From Chrysomallon squamiferum (taxonomy: Eukaryota > Mollusca > Gastropoda > Neomphalida > Peltospiridae), in assembly GCA_012295275.1 (NCBI GenBank), contig CM022675.1:850360-887859 (forward strand): a stretch of DNA of 37,500 nt, written 5' to 3'. Under the pieces are notes generated by a model. The model had not been told where the DNA came from. It ran no database searches and saw only the letters and a program-made list of their open reading frames with translations. This document shows positions 21,855 to 36,368 of this stretch, piece after piece. The first letter of the stretch is position 1; each line of letters begins with the position of its first letter. A program made the translations under genes and the position numbers.

Positions 21855-22900
21855 GTAAGTAAACGAATTCAGTTTATTCGATTTAAGGAATGATGGAAGA
21901 AATGTTGCCTTTTAATCACGCACTCTGTATTGTATTATCTACAGTCAGTTCGCATAATTCAGTTAGCATTCAGATACCTACCATTTAGCCTTTAGAAACT
22001 AGAACATAAACAAAATGTTTTGCAATATTATGAATATACATTTTGTCAGAAACATAATCAAATAAAACATAAATAACAACAAAAACAACAACAACAATAA
22101 TAATAATAACAAACTCGTTAATTTAAGGCGTTATCATTGACCTGACAGCTGTAAACAATGTCTTTGTTTGATTCATGCATTCATTCAGTCAGCCCATATC
22201 CTTCCCATGTCGCTCGCTCGCTCTCACGCGCGCTCTTACAGGCAGCACCATACGCAAAAACACATACATACAGACATACTAACACGTAACTGTACTTGCA
22301 GGAAACTCACCATTATTTGTAAGACCTGTTTGACTGAATGAAATCATGTAACTGAATTAATCACAAATATTCCGATGAATCTAATTAATTATCGTTAACG
22401 TTTTTATTTATTTAGTTATTGTTTGTCTATTTGTTTATTCATTAATTTTATAGAAAATATCTTGTAAATGGCATCTTCTCTGTGTTGCGATTTTGCTGCA
22501 TATATATTCAATAAATAAATAAATAAATAAATGTTTACAAAGCCATGTCATTTTTTTTGGTTTGCTACTGATTTGTTTAATTTTTAGAAAGTTTTGTAAT
22601 GATTAGAATCTTCCAGAATTTCATTTCTGTAGCTTAAAGCAGATTTAGTTTCCAAATATCTTTTAGAAAGCAAATCAAATTTATTCTTAAAATTATTTAT
22701 TTTTAAAATTATTTATTCTTTGAACAAATGATTTATGAATAGATATTCCATCTCTGTTGTTGTTGTTTTTTTTGTTCTTTTTACATGACATATAAATAAA
22801 AGTATATCGATTATTGCTTAGATGTTAAAATAATAAACTATCTCTTCTTAAATAAAAATGTTAATATTAACGTGAATTCAATCGACATTCTTTTCAACAA

Positions 22901-23870
22901 TGAGGCTCTACATTTAAAAAAAGAGATAAACAATGCAACATTTCAAACCCAAGGTGAACTTTGCAATAATAAACGCAGAAAACATTATCAGACGAATCAT
23001 TCCACCGAGATATATGAAGATATTTAACAGCCTTCGTATAATGCTACCCGAAAGTAACTGGTGATACTGCACACTTGACTTAAGAACAATAATTCTGCCA
23101 GATTGTGAGATACGCATTTCAGTTTTCAAACTTATATCCATTTTTGGACTCTCGAGAATGTAGTACATGCTACTTTTGGTACTAGGTTAATATAAGTATA
23201 TTATATCTATTTTAGTTACATACCTTACACGTTACATATTGTTTTAATCGATTTTTAACAACTAAACCAATCTACTAAATACCATCTGACAAAAGGTAAA
23301 AATACCGATTAGATAACATCATGATCATACTAAATTTACCAACGCATAAAGCTAGATAATAAACGCAATAATGCGTGCCCTGACTATTTTATATTTTACT
23401 TCACAAGAAGGATTCTTCAGAATGAATGGGAAGAATGATCAACAAAACTGTTACTGGTAATGCAGCAAAACTGTTTCGTAGAAAAATCGATCACACATTA
23501 GAAGTCTACAAAACTTGAGTACTGGTGCAACAGTACAACTGACTTACTGTGGCTTTCCGTATAATAAAGTAATAGATTTCAGGCTTTTATAAAGTTTTTT
23601 TTTTTTGCTTTGGAAAAGACACGAATTTTACACCAACTATTCGTTCTGGATATTGATCATCGTTGTTACACATCTTTACTACGATTGTGGTTAGGCTTCC
23701 GCACGTGTTGACGAACACAAATGATTCTTTGTTTTCTAAACTACCCGTTTGTATTATGGCCGACAAATAAGGGTTTCAGATAAGGGAAATAACTACAGTT
23801 ACTAAACAATTCTCGTAAAGTCCCATTTAATTTACTTTATTGCATTATGTTAATTAAGAGAAAAATTTGT
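22901..23870. other. Unassigned, more complex sequence right of copy A
   Basis: Unlike its surroundings this block has few simple repeats. A minus-strand frame at 22914-23168 encodes 84 residues with a hydrophobic second half; it resembles nothing I recognise and has no clear splice borders. It begins right at the duplication edge and is absent from copy B. It could be a lost exon, a mobile-element remnant or chance. Confidence 0.3.
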
Positions 23871-26920
<3,050 letters not shown>

Positions 26921-27594
26921 TTTATTTATTCTTTTAGTTTTCATGCAAAAAAAAAAAAAAAAAAAAAATTAAAAAGCCTTAAAAAATTAGGAAATATTTT
27001 AAACTAAAATACTGTCGCAGTGACTAGTCTGAATTTAGCTCGTCCCGCCTAACAGACTATAATAGTGTAACCTGACAAGGTGTTAATTATCTGATATAGC
27101 TTAAACTACTAAATGATTTTTCTCTATCCACTAGAGAACAATAACACAAGAATTTAATATGAATAATATAAATTAACCCTCAAGGGTAATATATAGTTAA
27201 ATTGTACGATGCGAACAATATGCTATAAAAACAAATAAATCAAACTGAACTAATTAAGCCCAATTGGTTAACTCATCTTTCTAACTAATCTTTTAATTAT
27301 TAAAATATGTTATCTTAATTTTTAAGCTTGTAGAATAATACAATAAAAATTCAAGAGGAATAGAGTTAGGTATCTTCAGCATGTAACACAAAACATTAAA
27401 ACATAATTACACTGATTGAGTGGTCTTCAGATTTGTACCTCCAGGAGGGCACTGATCACAAATATCCAGTTCAAAATGTGTGCCGGTACTTACTAACCAT
27501 TATATAGCAGCCTTTTTAATTTACTTTTAATGTCCATTTTGAGTTTGTCAATCCTAGTTTTTCTTAGTTTATAAAATAATAGAACTTCCCCTAA
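26921..27594 (-). other. Possible 3' UTR of the minus-strand candidate gene
   Basis: The sequence left of the candidate stop at 27595 is repeat-poor, and minus-strand AATAAA words lie at about 26924-26932. A short minus-strand frame at about 27416-27498 reads ...FELDICDQCPPGGTNLKTT and stops; the C--CPPG spacing is reminiscent of cysteine-rich repeats but stands alone. Nature uncertain. Confidence 0.25.
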
Positions 27595-27722
27595 TTATAT
27601 AAATAAAAAGTTTATCAGCTTATTCCTCATTTTGTACAGTGGTGCTGGGGACTGCTTGTATGGTGTTTCCTTTACATACTTCATGATTTCCCAACAGCAG
27701 CAAACCTCTATGGATGTCCTCT
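27595..27722 (-). CDS. Candidate terminal exon of an unrecognised gene
   Basis: A consensus acceptor (ATTTTTCAG) opens a frame of two bases plus 41 codons and TAA at 27595-27597. It reads RTSIEVCCCWEIMKYVKETP then YKQSPAPLYKMRNK and a hydrophobic end. The two leading bases fit exactly the one-base overhang of both upstream exon candidates (29049-29118 and 30339-30417), giving Glu at the junction. Product unknown; no domain recognised. Could be a young or rapidly evolving gene, a long non-coding RNA, or chance. Confidence 0.35.
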
Positions 27723-27785
27723 CTGAAAAATATGTAAAATGAAAATAATTTTTTTTTTTAATGTGATAAATAAAAATATTCTAGT

Positions 27786-27821
<36 letters not shown>

Positions 27822-29048
27822 TCAAAATATATATATAAGACAGATCTGTATGTATGCCCCAGCTCCATTATGTTTTTATTACTTTCTTAAAAAGATCAGA
27901 AAGGAGAATGAAAATGATTTCTTATACATTTTAGTTAACATGATAATGTAGGAACATTCCTTAGCAGGTTCGAACTAAAATACAGTCACATATGTAACAA
28001 ATGTTTCTAATATATATATAAAATATAAAATATAATGTGCATGAATCCTACTAAATTTTGTGATCATCTGATTGACAGTTTTTATTATAGTAATCAGTTT
28101 TTTCTGTCTAGAAAAGGCATCATCAAGCTAAAAATATTAGTTAACAATGTGTGACATCACAAAAGGTCAGTACAAAGCACTTAGGCAAAGTCACAGTAAA
28201 TACTGGTACCAAAACATCTCACACCACTGTTTTCATTTTTTTTTTTTTAAAAAATGCAAAGCTTAACAAATGTAAACATAAACAGGAATATTTCCTGAAT
28301 AGGTAGATAATCTTTTTTTTTTTTAAATTAATATTATTATTGTTTTTATTACAATTACTATCTTATTATTTGTTGTTAGAATTATTTTTTTTATAATTAT
28401 AATTGTTATTTTTATTGTTATTAATGCTGTTAATTTTATTATTATAGTTGTTGTTGTAGTTACTGCTATTTTCTTTCAAAGTAAAACTTATCAGCATCTA
28501 CATCAGTTCCCTCTCTATTTTTCAACTTTTTACCTTTATAAAATATAAATATAAGGGAGACAGACAGAATGAGAGACAGAATGAGGGACAGATACAGTGA
28601 TACGTATGTGGTGAGTCCAGACTGTCTGTGTTTATGAATCACTCATTAAGATATAGTAGTGGTGTGAGAGCAGGGAAACATGACTTGTACATTGGACAAG
28701 TCAAATCTCTGTAAGCAGCACTGGACAAACCACAAGGCATAAAAAAACTAAACTGTTTGTATGTGACTGACCTCTCCCCTGTAAGCATGATGTCAATAAT
28801 AGTAACAGATTGTTAAAATATATAAAAAGAGAGCCAAATTGATTCCTCATACAACTGACATTCTATTTTGGTTAACATACTATGGAGTCTACTTCCCAAT
28901 CCAAACAGGATACTTCCCATTGCAACCAAGCTATTTCCCATTCAAACCAGAATATTGTGAACCTTTTGTTAACAGACCTTTCTGACCAAAGAAAAAAGAT
29001 CCCTTTTTGCTAATCCCAAATTAGTAAAATCTTTATTTGAACACATAC
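27723..29048 (-). other. Intron-like stretch of the candidate gene
   Basis: A 27-bp poly-A at about 27794-27820, TTA/GTT words at about 28325-28470, and from about 28540 the left copy of a tandem duplication. No other exon signal. Confidence 0.5.
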
Positions 29049-29845
29049 CTTGTGGAATGGCATCCATTTTTTCAGTTTGGGACAATATCCAACACTTGCA
29101 CACCTTGATAAGCACTTCCTGAAAATGTTCAACAAAAATATGTTAAAAATTAAAAATTAATAATAAATAAATAACAGAATTCAAAGTAAGTTCTGCTATA
29201 AAATTTGAAAAAATGCAGTTTAATGCAATTTCTTTATTTGTTTTGTGATGTAAGTTATTCACTAATAATAAAGTATAATGATAAAATAACAAATAATAAA
29301 ATGAAGGTGTATAATGTGAACCCATGTTTTGAAAAAAAAAAAACAAAAAACCCCAGTAATTAATAATGTTGACAACAATGATGATAATAACTATGAAGTC
29401 ACATTTATGTTTATTTTCTTCAAACCATATGAAAAAGTACTAGAAATAAATTAACTTTATTAAATTGGAATGTTATTGACTAGCAATATTACACTTAAAA
29501 TTATGATAACATTAAATTCATGTTATAATGTTCTAAGTTTACTTGACCTGTGGTAATACAAAGTTTCTCGTATATTGTAGTTAGAAAAGACTGGCCTCCA
29601 AAAACAAATAATACAATCAGTTGGAAGTAAACAGATTTATACTTTGTGTTTAAAAAGTAACAAAGTCTAAAATATATTCTTTACTTCATTATTAGACAAA
29701 TATGTTCTCCAAAAGCAATGAAAAATTAATTAAATGTATAATTACTTTGTCCCCTTCGTTCTCTTAAGCTGATTTCACGATCTGAAACCAAAATATTTTC
29801 ATAAAAAATAAAAATAGCAGATGGAACTTTAAACATAAATAAAAA
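28540..29845. repeat. Tandem duplication, copy 1
   Basis: Collinear with about 29980-30840. Matching landmarks: AAGGGAGACAGACA, AATCACTCATTA-GATATAGTAG, CCCAAATTAGTAAAAT, TCAAAGTAAGTTCTGCTATAAAA and GCAGATGGAACTTTA-ACATAAAT. Offsets shrink from about 1440 to 990 bp along the pair, so copy 2 has lost sequence or copy 1 gained it. Divergence is clearly greater than between copies A and B, so this event is older. Confidence 0.8.
29049..29118 (-). CDS. Candidate exon, duplicate 1 (ends ...KMDAIPQ)
   Basis: Acceptor CATTTTCAG and donor CAAG|GTATGT frame 23 codons plus one base: EVLIKVCKCWILSQTEKMDA then IPQ. The 3' part and donor are conserved with 30339-30417. Both exons enter in phase 0 and leave in phase 1, so they cannot be used in series: joining 30339-30417 to this exon gives a stop within it. 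Mutually exclusive use, or decay of one copy, is implied. Product unknown. Confidence 0.35.
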
Positions 29846-29979
29846 TCTCACACACACACACACACACTCACACACACACACACACACACAAATGCAAACA
29901 AAATGCAAAAACATTTTGGATACATATTTATAAATTACTGCTAATACTATCAGAAAAAAAAAGCATTTAATGGAAATAT

Positions 29980-30840
29980 AAAGAATAAATTTAAGGGAGA
30001 CAGACAAAGAGAAACAAAGAGACAGAATGATGGATTCAGTGATGTGAGTGTGGAGAGCTCAGACCGTGTCTGTGTTTACGAATCACTCATTATGATATAG
30101 TAGCTGGAATAAGAGCAGGGAATCATGAATTATACACTGGGGAATTCAAATCTCTAGCAGTACAGGTCTGTGTAAACAGCACCAAACAAATCACAAAGGC
30201 ATAAAAAAGAAAATGAATGAATATGTATGTGAGACATATACCTCTCACCTATATTGTTTGTACCAAATCTAATACTGTTATTAAAGAGGCCTATTTCTGC
30301 TGATCCCAAATTAGTAAAATATTTATTTGAAGATATACCTTGAGGATTAGCATCCATTTTGGGGACGGGACCCTGGTGTACATCAATTCCTTCTAATTGC
30401 TGTGCGACGTTTGGAATCTGATTTGCTGGTGATTTTCAATAAATAATTGAAAAATTAAAATTAATAAATAAGTTACACAACTCAAAGTAAGTTCTGCTAT
30501 AAAATTAAAATATATGCAGCTTAATCTGATTTCTTTATTTGTTTTATTTTGTCATGTTAATTATTTGCTAATAATAAGGTAAGATGATAAAACAATAAAG
30601 AGTAGAACTATGCAGGTGAATCATTTCTTGTTGTTCTTTCAAAAAAATAGAAATAAAATACATGATAGTACCAGATCTAAGATCACATTTTTTTTTTTTA
30701 TCTTCTTCAAGCCATATGGAAAATGTACCAGAAATAAATGGCCTTTATTTTAAACCCCTGTGATGGTAATACAAACTCGATTTTCTAAAAAAAAAAAAAA
30801 AAAAACAGCAGATGGAACTTTAGACATAAATAAAAATTAC
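29980..30840. repeat. Tandem duplication, copy 2
   Basis: Second member of the local duplication described at 28540-29845. It includes the second exon candidate and lacks the CA-rich tail present at about 29850-29890 of copy 1. Confidence 0.8.
30339..30417 (-). CDS. Candidate exon, duplicate 2 (ends ...KMDANPQ)
   Basis: An open frame of 26 codons plus one base, IPNVAQQLEGIDVHQGPVPK then MDANPQ, from acceptor GCAAATCAG to donor CAAG|GTATAT. The shared MDA-PQ|G end and phase with duplicate 1 suggest one was copied from the other. The donor is weaker than that of duplicate 1. No upstream exon or start codon was found. Confidence 0.33.
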
Positions 30841-31207
30841 ACATATATATAAAATGTAATTTACTAATTAGTGACATAAAATCATAAAGGAATTTAGTCA
30901 CTGGTGAATGAAATTTTGTGATAAAATCTTGAGGGATAATTTTATTTAATCACCGTTTAATTACACTGAAATACTTAAATTTGTTGTTCTCTAGTCTCTG
31001 AACGTTAGAATATTTGTCAAATGTTCAGATTTATTTTTTTATAACTAAAACATTACAAAATGCGTGTGGTGGCTGTGTCCTAATCATGGTTTCTACTGCA
31101 TACACTGTAGGTATATAAAAAAAACAGTTTGAAAGAGCTTGTAAACCTCTTTAAAATGATAAAAATCAAGTGAATATGTTGAAAATTATAAGTAGCGAAT
31201 TTTTGGG
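30841..31207. other. Short gap before copy B
   Basis: AT-rich unique sequence without exon signals. It shows no similarity to E-Syt exon 1 or its promoter, so the duplication did not carry E-Syt sequence. Confidence 0.5.
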
Positions 31208-32001
31208 ACTTCTATATTACATCCGTTATAAATTTTGCCATGAAATGCAGAATGGGCCATCTAAACTGTAAGACTGTTGGTCATTATAGTACAGCAACGA
31301 TATATTTTTAATCGGGTTACATCTTGAAAAAGGAAAGAGCGGTCTTTGCATCCAGACGTATAAAATTTTTTGAAAAATTAAAATTTTAAATCCCAAATTT
31401 GAATGTAAAATTTGATTTCTTCCGTTTAATGACATAAAAATTATTTTTACATGTGATTATCTAACATTACATGATCAGGAATAAGACTTTCTGCCAAATT
31501 GCACTAAATATGTTTGTTTATTTCATTGAAAAACTCACTTGTTTTGTAAAGCGATATCACGAAATAATAGCCATCGTCAAAAAGATGGAAAATTATTTAT
31601 TTTTATGATCATAGAATGAATAAATTTAATTTTATTTCATTCATATCAGGTTTGTTTGAAATTTTATTTTATTATTAATATTGGTGTTGTTGTTGTTGTA
31701 ATAAAAATACGAATTTTATTTATTTTATATATTACGAACAAAAATGCATTAATCCTGCTCCTCACCTCATCTAAAAATAGTGACAAACTGGACCCCCAAA
31801 ACTTATAAACTAAAACAAAAAACCCGACCCACTAAAAAACGCCGCCATCTCACGAGGAAAAACGTAACTATCTGATGTGTTGCAGTATGAGAGGTAGAGT
31901 GATCGCCTTCAGGTGCCTTACTTTTCTCTTAACAGATAATAATTATTTGTTACTAATCTAATCTTCTAACACGTTATTAATTTATTAAATGTGCAGACAT
32001 C

Positions 32002-32088
32002 ATGGAAATGGCCGCTTACTCTCGTCAACGTGTTAAAAACGTCTACTGGTCTAGCACAACCAACAGGAACATTTTAAAATTTTCATAA
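32002..32088 (+). other. Short ORF intact in copy B, broken in copy A
   Basis: ATG at 32002 opens 28 codons beginning MEMAAYSRQRVKNVYW. The matching ATG in copy A (20147) meets TAA after five codons and has an 8-bp loss further on. Not recognised; possibly chance, possibly the decayed remnant of a transcribed leader. Confidence 0.2.
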
Positions 32089-32289
32089 ACTTTCTAATAT
32101 TTTATTGCCTGTGGAAATAGTGTACAGTAATTTTTAAAAGCACTTTCGTGCATTCAAGGTGCAGATAAAACACACATCAATGCGATATGGATTTTAATTG
32201 CTTTAGTTGTTTGGGCTGGTTTTTTTTTTTTTTTTTTTTTGGAAGAGAGGTTATATATGTTTTAAAACATTATGTTTTGCAAAAAGAAT

Positions 32290-32336
32290 GTTCAGTATTG
32301 ACTTTTTATTTTATTAATAAAAAATCAATACTGAAC
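32290..32336. repeat. 21-bp hairpin unique to copy B
   Basis: GTTCAGTATTGACTTTTTATT (21 nt, given here as arms 32290-32310) pairs with 32316-32336 with one mismatch and a 5-nt loop. The right arm, read in reverse complement, equals the copy A version of this site (T where the B left arm has C, and ACGTTCAG where B has ATGTTCAG). A short templated inversion is inferred. Confidence 0.8.
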
Positions 32337-32425
32337 GTACACACCGTGACCTACATTTTCTTTTTCTTCACTTTATCTCCAATATTATCACCACAATTAA
32401 CTGTTTACTGACATATCACATCTCT

Positions 32426-32465
<40 letters not shown>

Positions 32466-32606
32466 ACAGGTGCATCCGCACGCAGATGTAACTCGCTGAT
32501 ATAATTATGCATGTGTGTGCGCGCGCGTCCAAAAAATAGGTAAACATCAGTCTTTGTTCCACACTCCTTATTTGAGTTGTGCGTGCGTGCTTATATGCTC
32601 GTAAAA

Positions 32607-32660
<54 letters not shown>

Positions 32661-33361
32661 AATTATCACGTTGAACTACAACAATAATATAAATAAATAT
32701 TAGCACTTCACATAACTACAAATAAAACACGAGTAATGCATTTTAATTTTACATTTTAAAAGGAATAACCACTAAAATAAGTTAAGAGTAAGGTTTTTGA
32801 ATAAAAGAAGTTTCGAATAGCTGATAAATAAATAACTTTAAAATTCTGTTAAAGTAATTAGTGAGATGATATTTCATGACTTAATGATTATAACATTCAC
32901 AATATTGGCTTTAATTGTTGAATGTAGCCTGTCAACTGCACTTAAAGAATGTTAGACAGCTAAATTAAACAACTGCTAAACGTTTTAGATTATATCCTCG
33001 GAATGAATTATTGACTGACTCTACGGGGCGTGTTTCTTTTATTATTATTAATTTTTTAAACTTAATATTGCTTGTGATTTATTGTTTCTTGTTATGGTTG
33101 GCCGCTAACATCATTAAAAAAACGGATGAGGTTATTGATCTTTGACCTATTTTCTTTATTGACATCAAATACGCAAACTATTTAGCTGATGTATTTCACT
33201 GAACTGTAGTTAATCGGCCTACAAATTGAAATTAACTCTGTAGGAAGAGAAAAAAAAAAAAAAAAAAAAAAAAAGTCATGTTTGTTTTAGTTTAGTTTTC
33301 TAATTAGAGATTCTCCATACCTAAACACAGCAGGAGCATACTAAACATTTGTTACAAAATT

Positions 33362-33371
33362 GTCACGTGAT
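33362..33371 (+). promoter_or_regulatory. CACGTG E-box (GTCACGTGAT), copy B
   Basis: Identical to 21556-21565, about 190 bp before the candidate 5' exon donor of copy B. Retained with its flanks in both copies. Confidence 0.45.
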
Positions 33372-33500
33372 TTCCACTGGGCGTTGTAACGGTAGCTGTT
33401 GAGTTAAATTTAATTTGCGTTATCCATGCCTGTATTACAAAAGGCGAATATTTAGTGTGTTGTTGACAATAGTACTCGGCTAGCTTGTTATCATTTATAA

Positions 33501-33558
33501 ATGACCATTGTCGCAAACTTTACTTCGAATTACTTTACGATACTGAAAAAAACTATTG
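33501..33558 (+). other. Candidate CP2 5' exon B: upstream ORF to splice donor
   Basis: ATG at 33501 reads MTIVANFTSNYFTILKKTI plus one base to donor G|GTAAGT at 33559. Relative to copy A it has five extra codons (TSNYF), gained as 15 bp that duplicate ACTTTAC around a short filler, and Ala2 is Thr. The frame and donor are preserved. Splicing to 34668 (intron 1.1 kb) would end the ORF at 34709-34711. Start context is weak (T at -3, A at +4). Confidence 0.45.
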
Positions 33559-34667
33559 GTAAGTAAACGAATTCAGTTTATTCGATTTAAGGAATGATGG
33601 AAGAAATGTTGCCTTTTAATTACGCACTCTGTATTGTATTATCTACAGTCAGTTCGCATAATTCAGTTAGCATTCAGATACCTACCATTTAGCCTTTAGA
33701 AACTAGAACATAAACAAAATGTTTTGCAATATACATTTTGTCAGATACATAATCAAATAAAACATAAATAACAACAACAACAACAATAATAATAATAATA
33801 AACTCGTTAATTTAAGGCGGTCTCATTGACCTGATAGCTGTAAACAATGTCTTTGTTTGATTCATGCATTCATTCAGTCAGCCCATCTCCTTCCCATGTC
33901 GCTCGCTCGCTCTCACGCGCGCACTTACACGCACCACCGTACGCAAACACATACATACAGACATACAAACACGTAACTATACTTGCAGGAAACTCACCAT
34001 TATTTGTAAGACCTGTTTGACTGAATGAAATGATGTAAATTAATTAATCACAAATATTCCGATAAATTTAATTAATTTTCGTTCACTTATTTATTTATTT
34101 ATTTATTGTTTGTCTATTTGTTTATTCATTAATTTTATAGAAAATATCTTGTAAATGGCATCTTCTCAGTGTTGCGATTTTGCTGCCTATATATTCAATA
34201 AATAAATAAATAAATGTTTACAAAGCCAAGTCATTTTTTTGTTTGTTTGTTACTGATAGAAGATTTGTTTATTTTTTAGAAAGTTTTGTAATGATTAGAA
34301 TCTTCCAGAATTTCATTTCTATAGCTTAAAGCAGATTTAGTTTCCAAATATCTTTTAGAAGGCAAATCAAATTTATTCTTAAAATTATTTATTTTTAAAA
34401 TTATTTATTCTTTGAACAAATGATTTATGAATAGATATTCCATCTCTGTTTTGTTTGTTTTTTTGTTCTTTTTACATGACATATAAATATAAGTATATCG
34501 ATTATTGCTTAGATGTTAAAATAAAAACTTATTTCTTCTTAAATGAAAATGTTAATATTAACGAGAATTCAATCGACACTCTTTTCAACAAACAAGACCA
34601 ACGTTTAGAAAATATTACCATTTACAGCGCCATATACACTTACTAACCTGCTTGGTGGTTGTTTCAG

Positions 34668-34723
34668 CAAAGAATATTTTGGGGGTCGTGTGTGACCACG
34701 ACAATGCTTAGATCGCAGGATGG
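34668..34723 (+). CDS. TFCP2: CP2 factor start exon
   Basis: Acceptor GGTTGTTTCAG and donor GG|GTAAGT delimit 56 nt. The ATG at 34704-34706 (A at -3) opens MLRSQD plus GG, which joins A of the next exon to give Gly7 and continues in the conserved frame; this phase match is the main argument. The frame is open upstream to the acceptor, so a further upstream start is possible only through another exon. The coding part is 34704-34723. Confidence 0.68.
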
Positions 34724-36368
34724 GTAAGTATATGCCATTGTATACCTCTGTAAAAAATATAAAGAAAGTTCTAAAGCACATAAAATGGCATGCTTAGTAA
34801 TTTACTTTGGACACGTTTCCAATGTGACAAAATGTCAACAAATCCTTAGTCTTTTGGAATCAATTAGTGACAGACGTTACATAGGCAGTGGATCTGCGAT
34901 TACTGTTTTTCTGAATAAGTCAAACACCAGGTTCTAAACATCACAATCGAATATCCTGTTCATAAACTTAACTTATATAAGAATAATTGAAAACTGAAAT
35001 GATCTGCAAGCAATGGTTGCTGAATCAGTCGGTGGACAAGAAATTTTCATTTACCAAAACAAAAATGTGTCATACTTGACTGAAATCTGCCAAACAAACT
35101 GGTCATACATTTATTGATCAATACAGTTGTTTCTGTCTTTTGTTGTACATAACAAACATTCTTAATATTCATTTAAATATTAATTCAGTAATTGTTAGAT
35201 AAGAACAGTGTCACCTATTTATTATTGTTTTTCTTACCAGTGCTGTCTTATAACATACAACACTTGATTTTCATTCCTTTATTATTATTTCTGAGAAAAT
35301 TGTTTCATTGTAAGATATACATAAATAAACACAAAACCTTATATGTGCATCTGCACATAATAAATAAAAATAGAACAGAATTTATAATAATCAGTTTATA
35401 TAATAAGCAGCAACTGCAATTAAAGAATGTATAAAAATAGAAATCAATAATCATAAAACTATTACATTAAAAATATTAATTATATTAATTATATTTAATA
35501 AGAATAATAGTAGTAGTAATAATAACAACAAATTAGAATAGAATTAATAGTAAAAGTTTAATAATAATAATAATAATGCTGATGATGATAAATTTCAAAT
35601 AACAGAAGAATAATTATGTTAATATTTTAATAATTTGTTTAACTTAAAATTAATTTTAATGCATCTCACAAGTTATAATTTCCTTTTGTTTATGCTGAAT
35701 GTTTTGCTCAGTTTTAATAACATTTATTTGAAAGATTTTATTTTTTGTTCGTGTTATTTAGGTATGTCAGTTTTCTCAAGAAAAAAATGGGAGTAAAAGA
35801 AAAGTACAACAACCAAAACAACCACACAGATATGCACAAAAATAAAAACCAAAAAACAAACAACCCCCCCCAAAAACCAAAACAACAAATAACAAAAAAA
35901 AAAAAAAAAACCCCCAAAACAACAAAATTAATATCAAAACTGAAATAAAAGCAAAACAAATTTTTTATTTTTTATGTGACTAATTTTACACACATACACA
36001 ACATTGGTCACTCAAAAACACAAGCATGCGCATGCACATGCACACACAAACACACAAACACACAAACATACAGACATACATAGATAATAATAATAATAAT
36101 AATAATAAAGAAACCAAAGGATGCATTTCACAAAATAACTAATTTTTGAAATTTGAATTCAATATAAATATTATAATTTAAAAAAAAAAATCGACATAGG
36201 AACTTTAAAAGAATTTTTAAAGTAAAATAAATTAAAAGAATAAATAAATGTTATAATTTTAAAAAAATCACAAACACAGGCACTTTAAACGAATTACTAA
36301 AGTAAAATGATAAATGAAAAGAATAAATATATAGAGTTAGAGAAATAAAAAGTTTTGTTTGTTTTCAG
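34724..36368 (+). other. CP2 intron
   Basis: AT-rich: ATA/TAA repeats at about 35505-35580 and 36086-36110, CA-rich sequence at about 35987-36065, and an A/C-rich stretch at 35800-35935. No exon signal. Confidence 0.55.

Larger units (their letters stand above)
19361..22900 (+). repeat. Segmental duplication, copy A
   Basis: Collinear with 31208-34591 in the same orientation and closely similar along its whole length, including non-repetitive stretches, with small indels and differing microsatellite lengths. The left boundary is just beside the NRF-1 motif of the E-Syt promoter. The right boundary, after TTTTCAACAA, is sharp. Specific to copy A: a 200-bp internal tandem duplication (20828-21027 repeated from 21028), and a 120-bp segment bounded by GTGTGTTGACA direct repeats at 21649 and 21769. 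Contains a candidate 5' exon of the CP2 gene. Confidence 0.93.
31208..34591 (+). repeat. Segmental duplication, copy B
   Basis: Same orientation and order as 19361-22900. Differences from A: one (GA)n unit (32611-32659) instead of two, a longer CA repeat (32427-32461), a copy-specific hairpin at 32290-32336, about 117 bp fewer in the candidate 5' exon region, and a 15-bp in-frame gain at 33524-33538. The right edge lies only about 76 bp before the CP2 start exon. Confidence 0.93.

Noticed and set aside
27000-27320. Possible nuclear copy of mitochondrial rRNA
   Set aside because: Composition and words such as CCTGACAAGG looked suggestive, but no conserved rRNA or tRNA core could be identified on either strand.
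35738-35959. Frames of about 70 residues on both strands
   Set aside because: A/C-rich (T/G-rich) low-complexity sequence in a CP2 intron.
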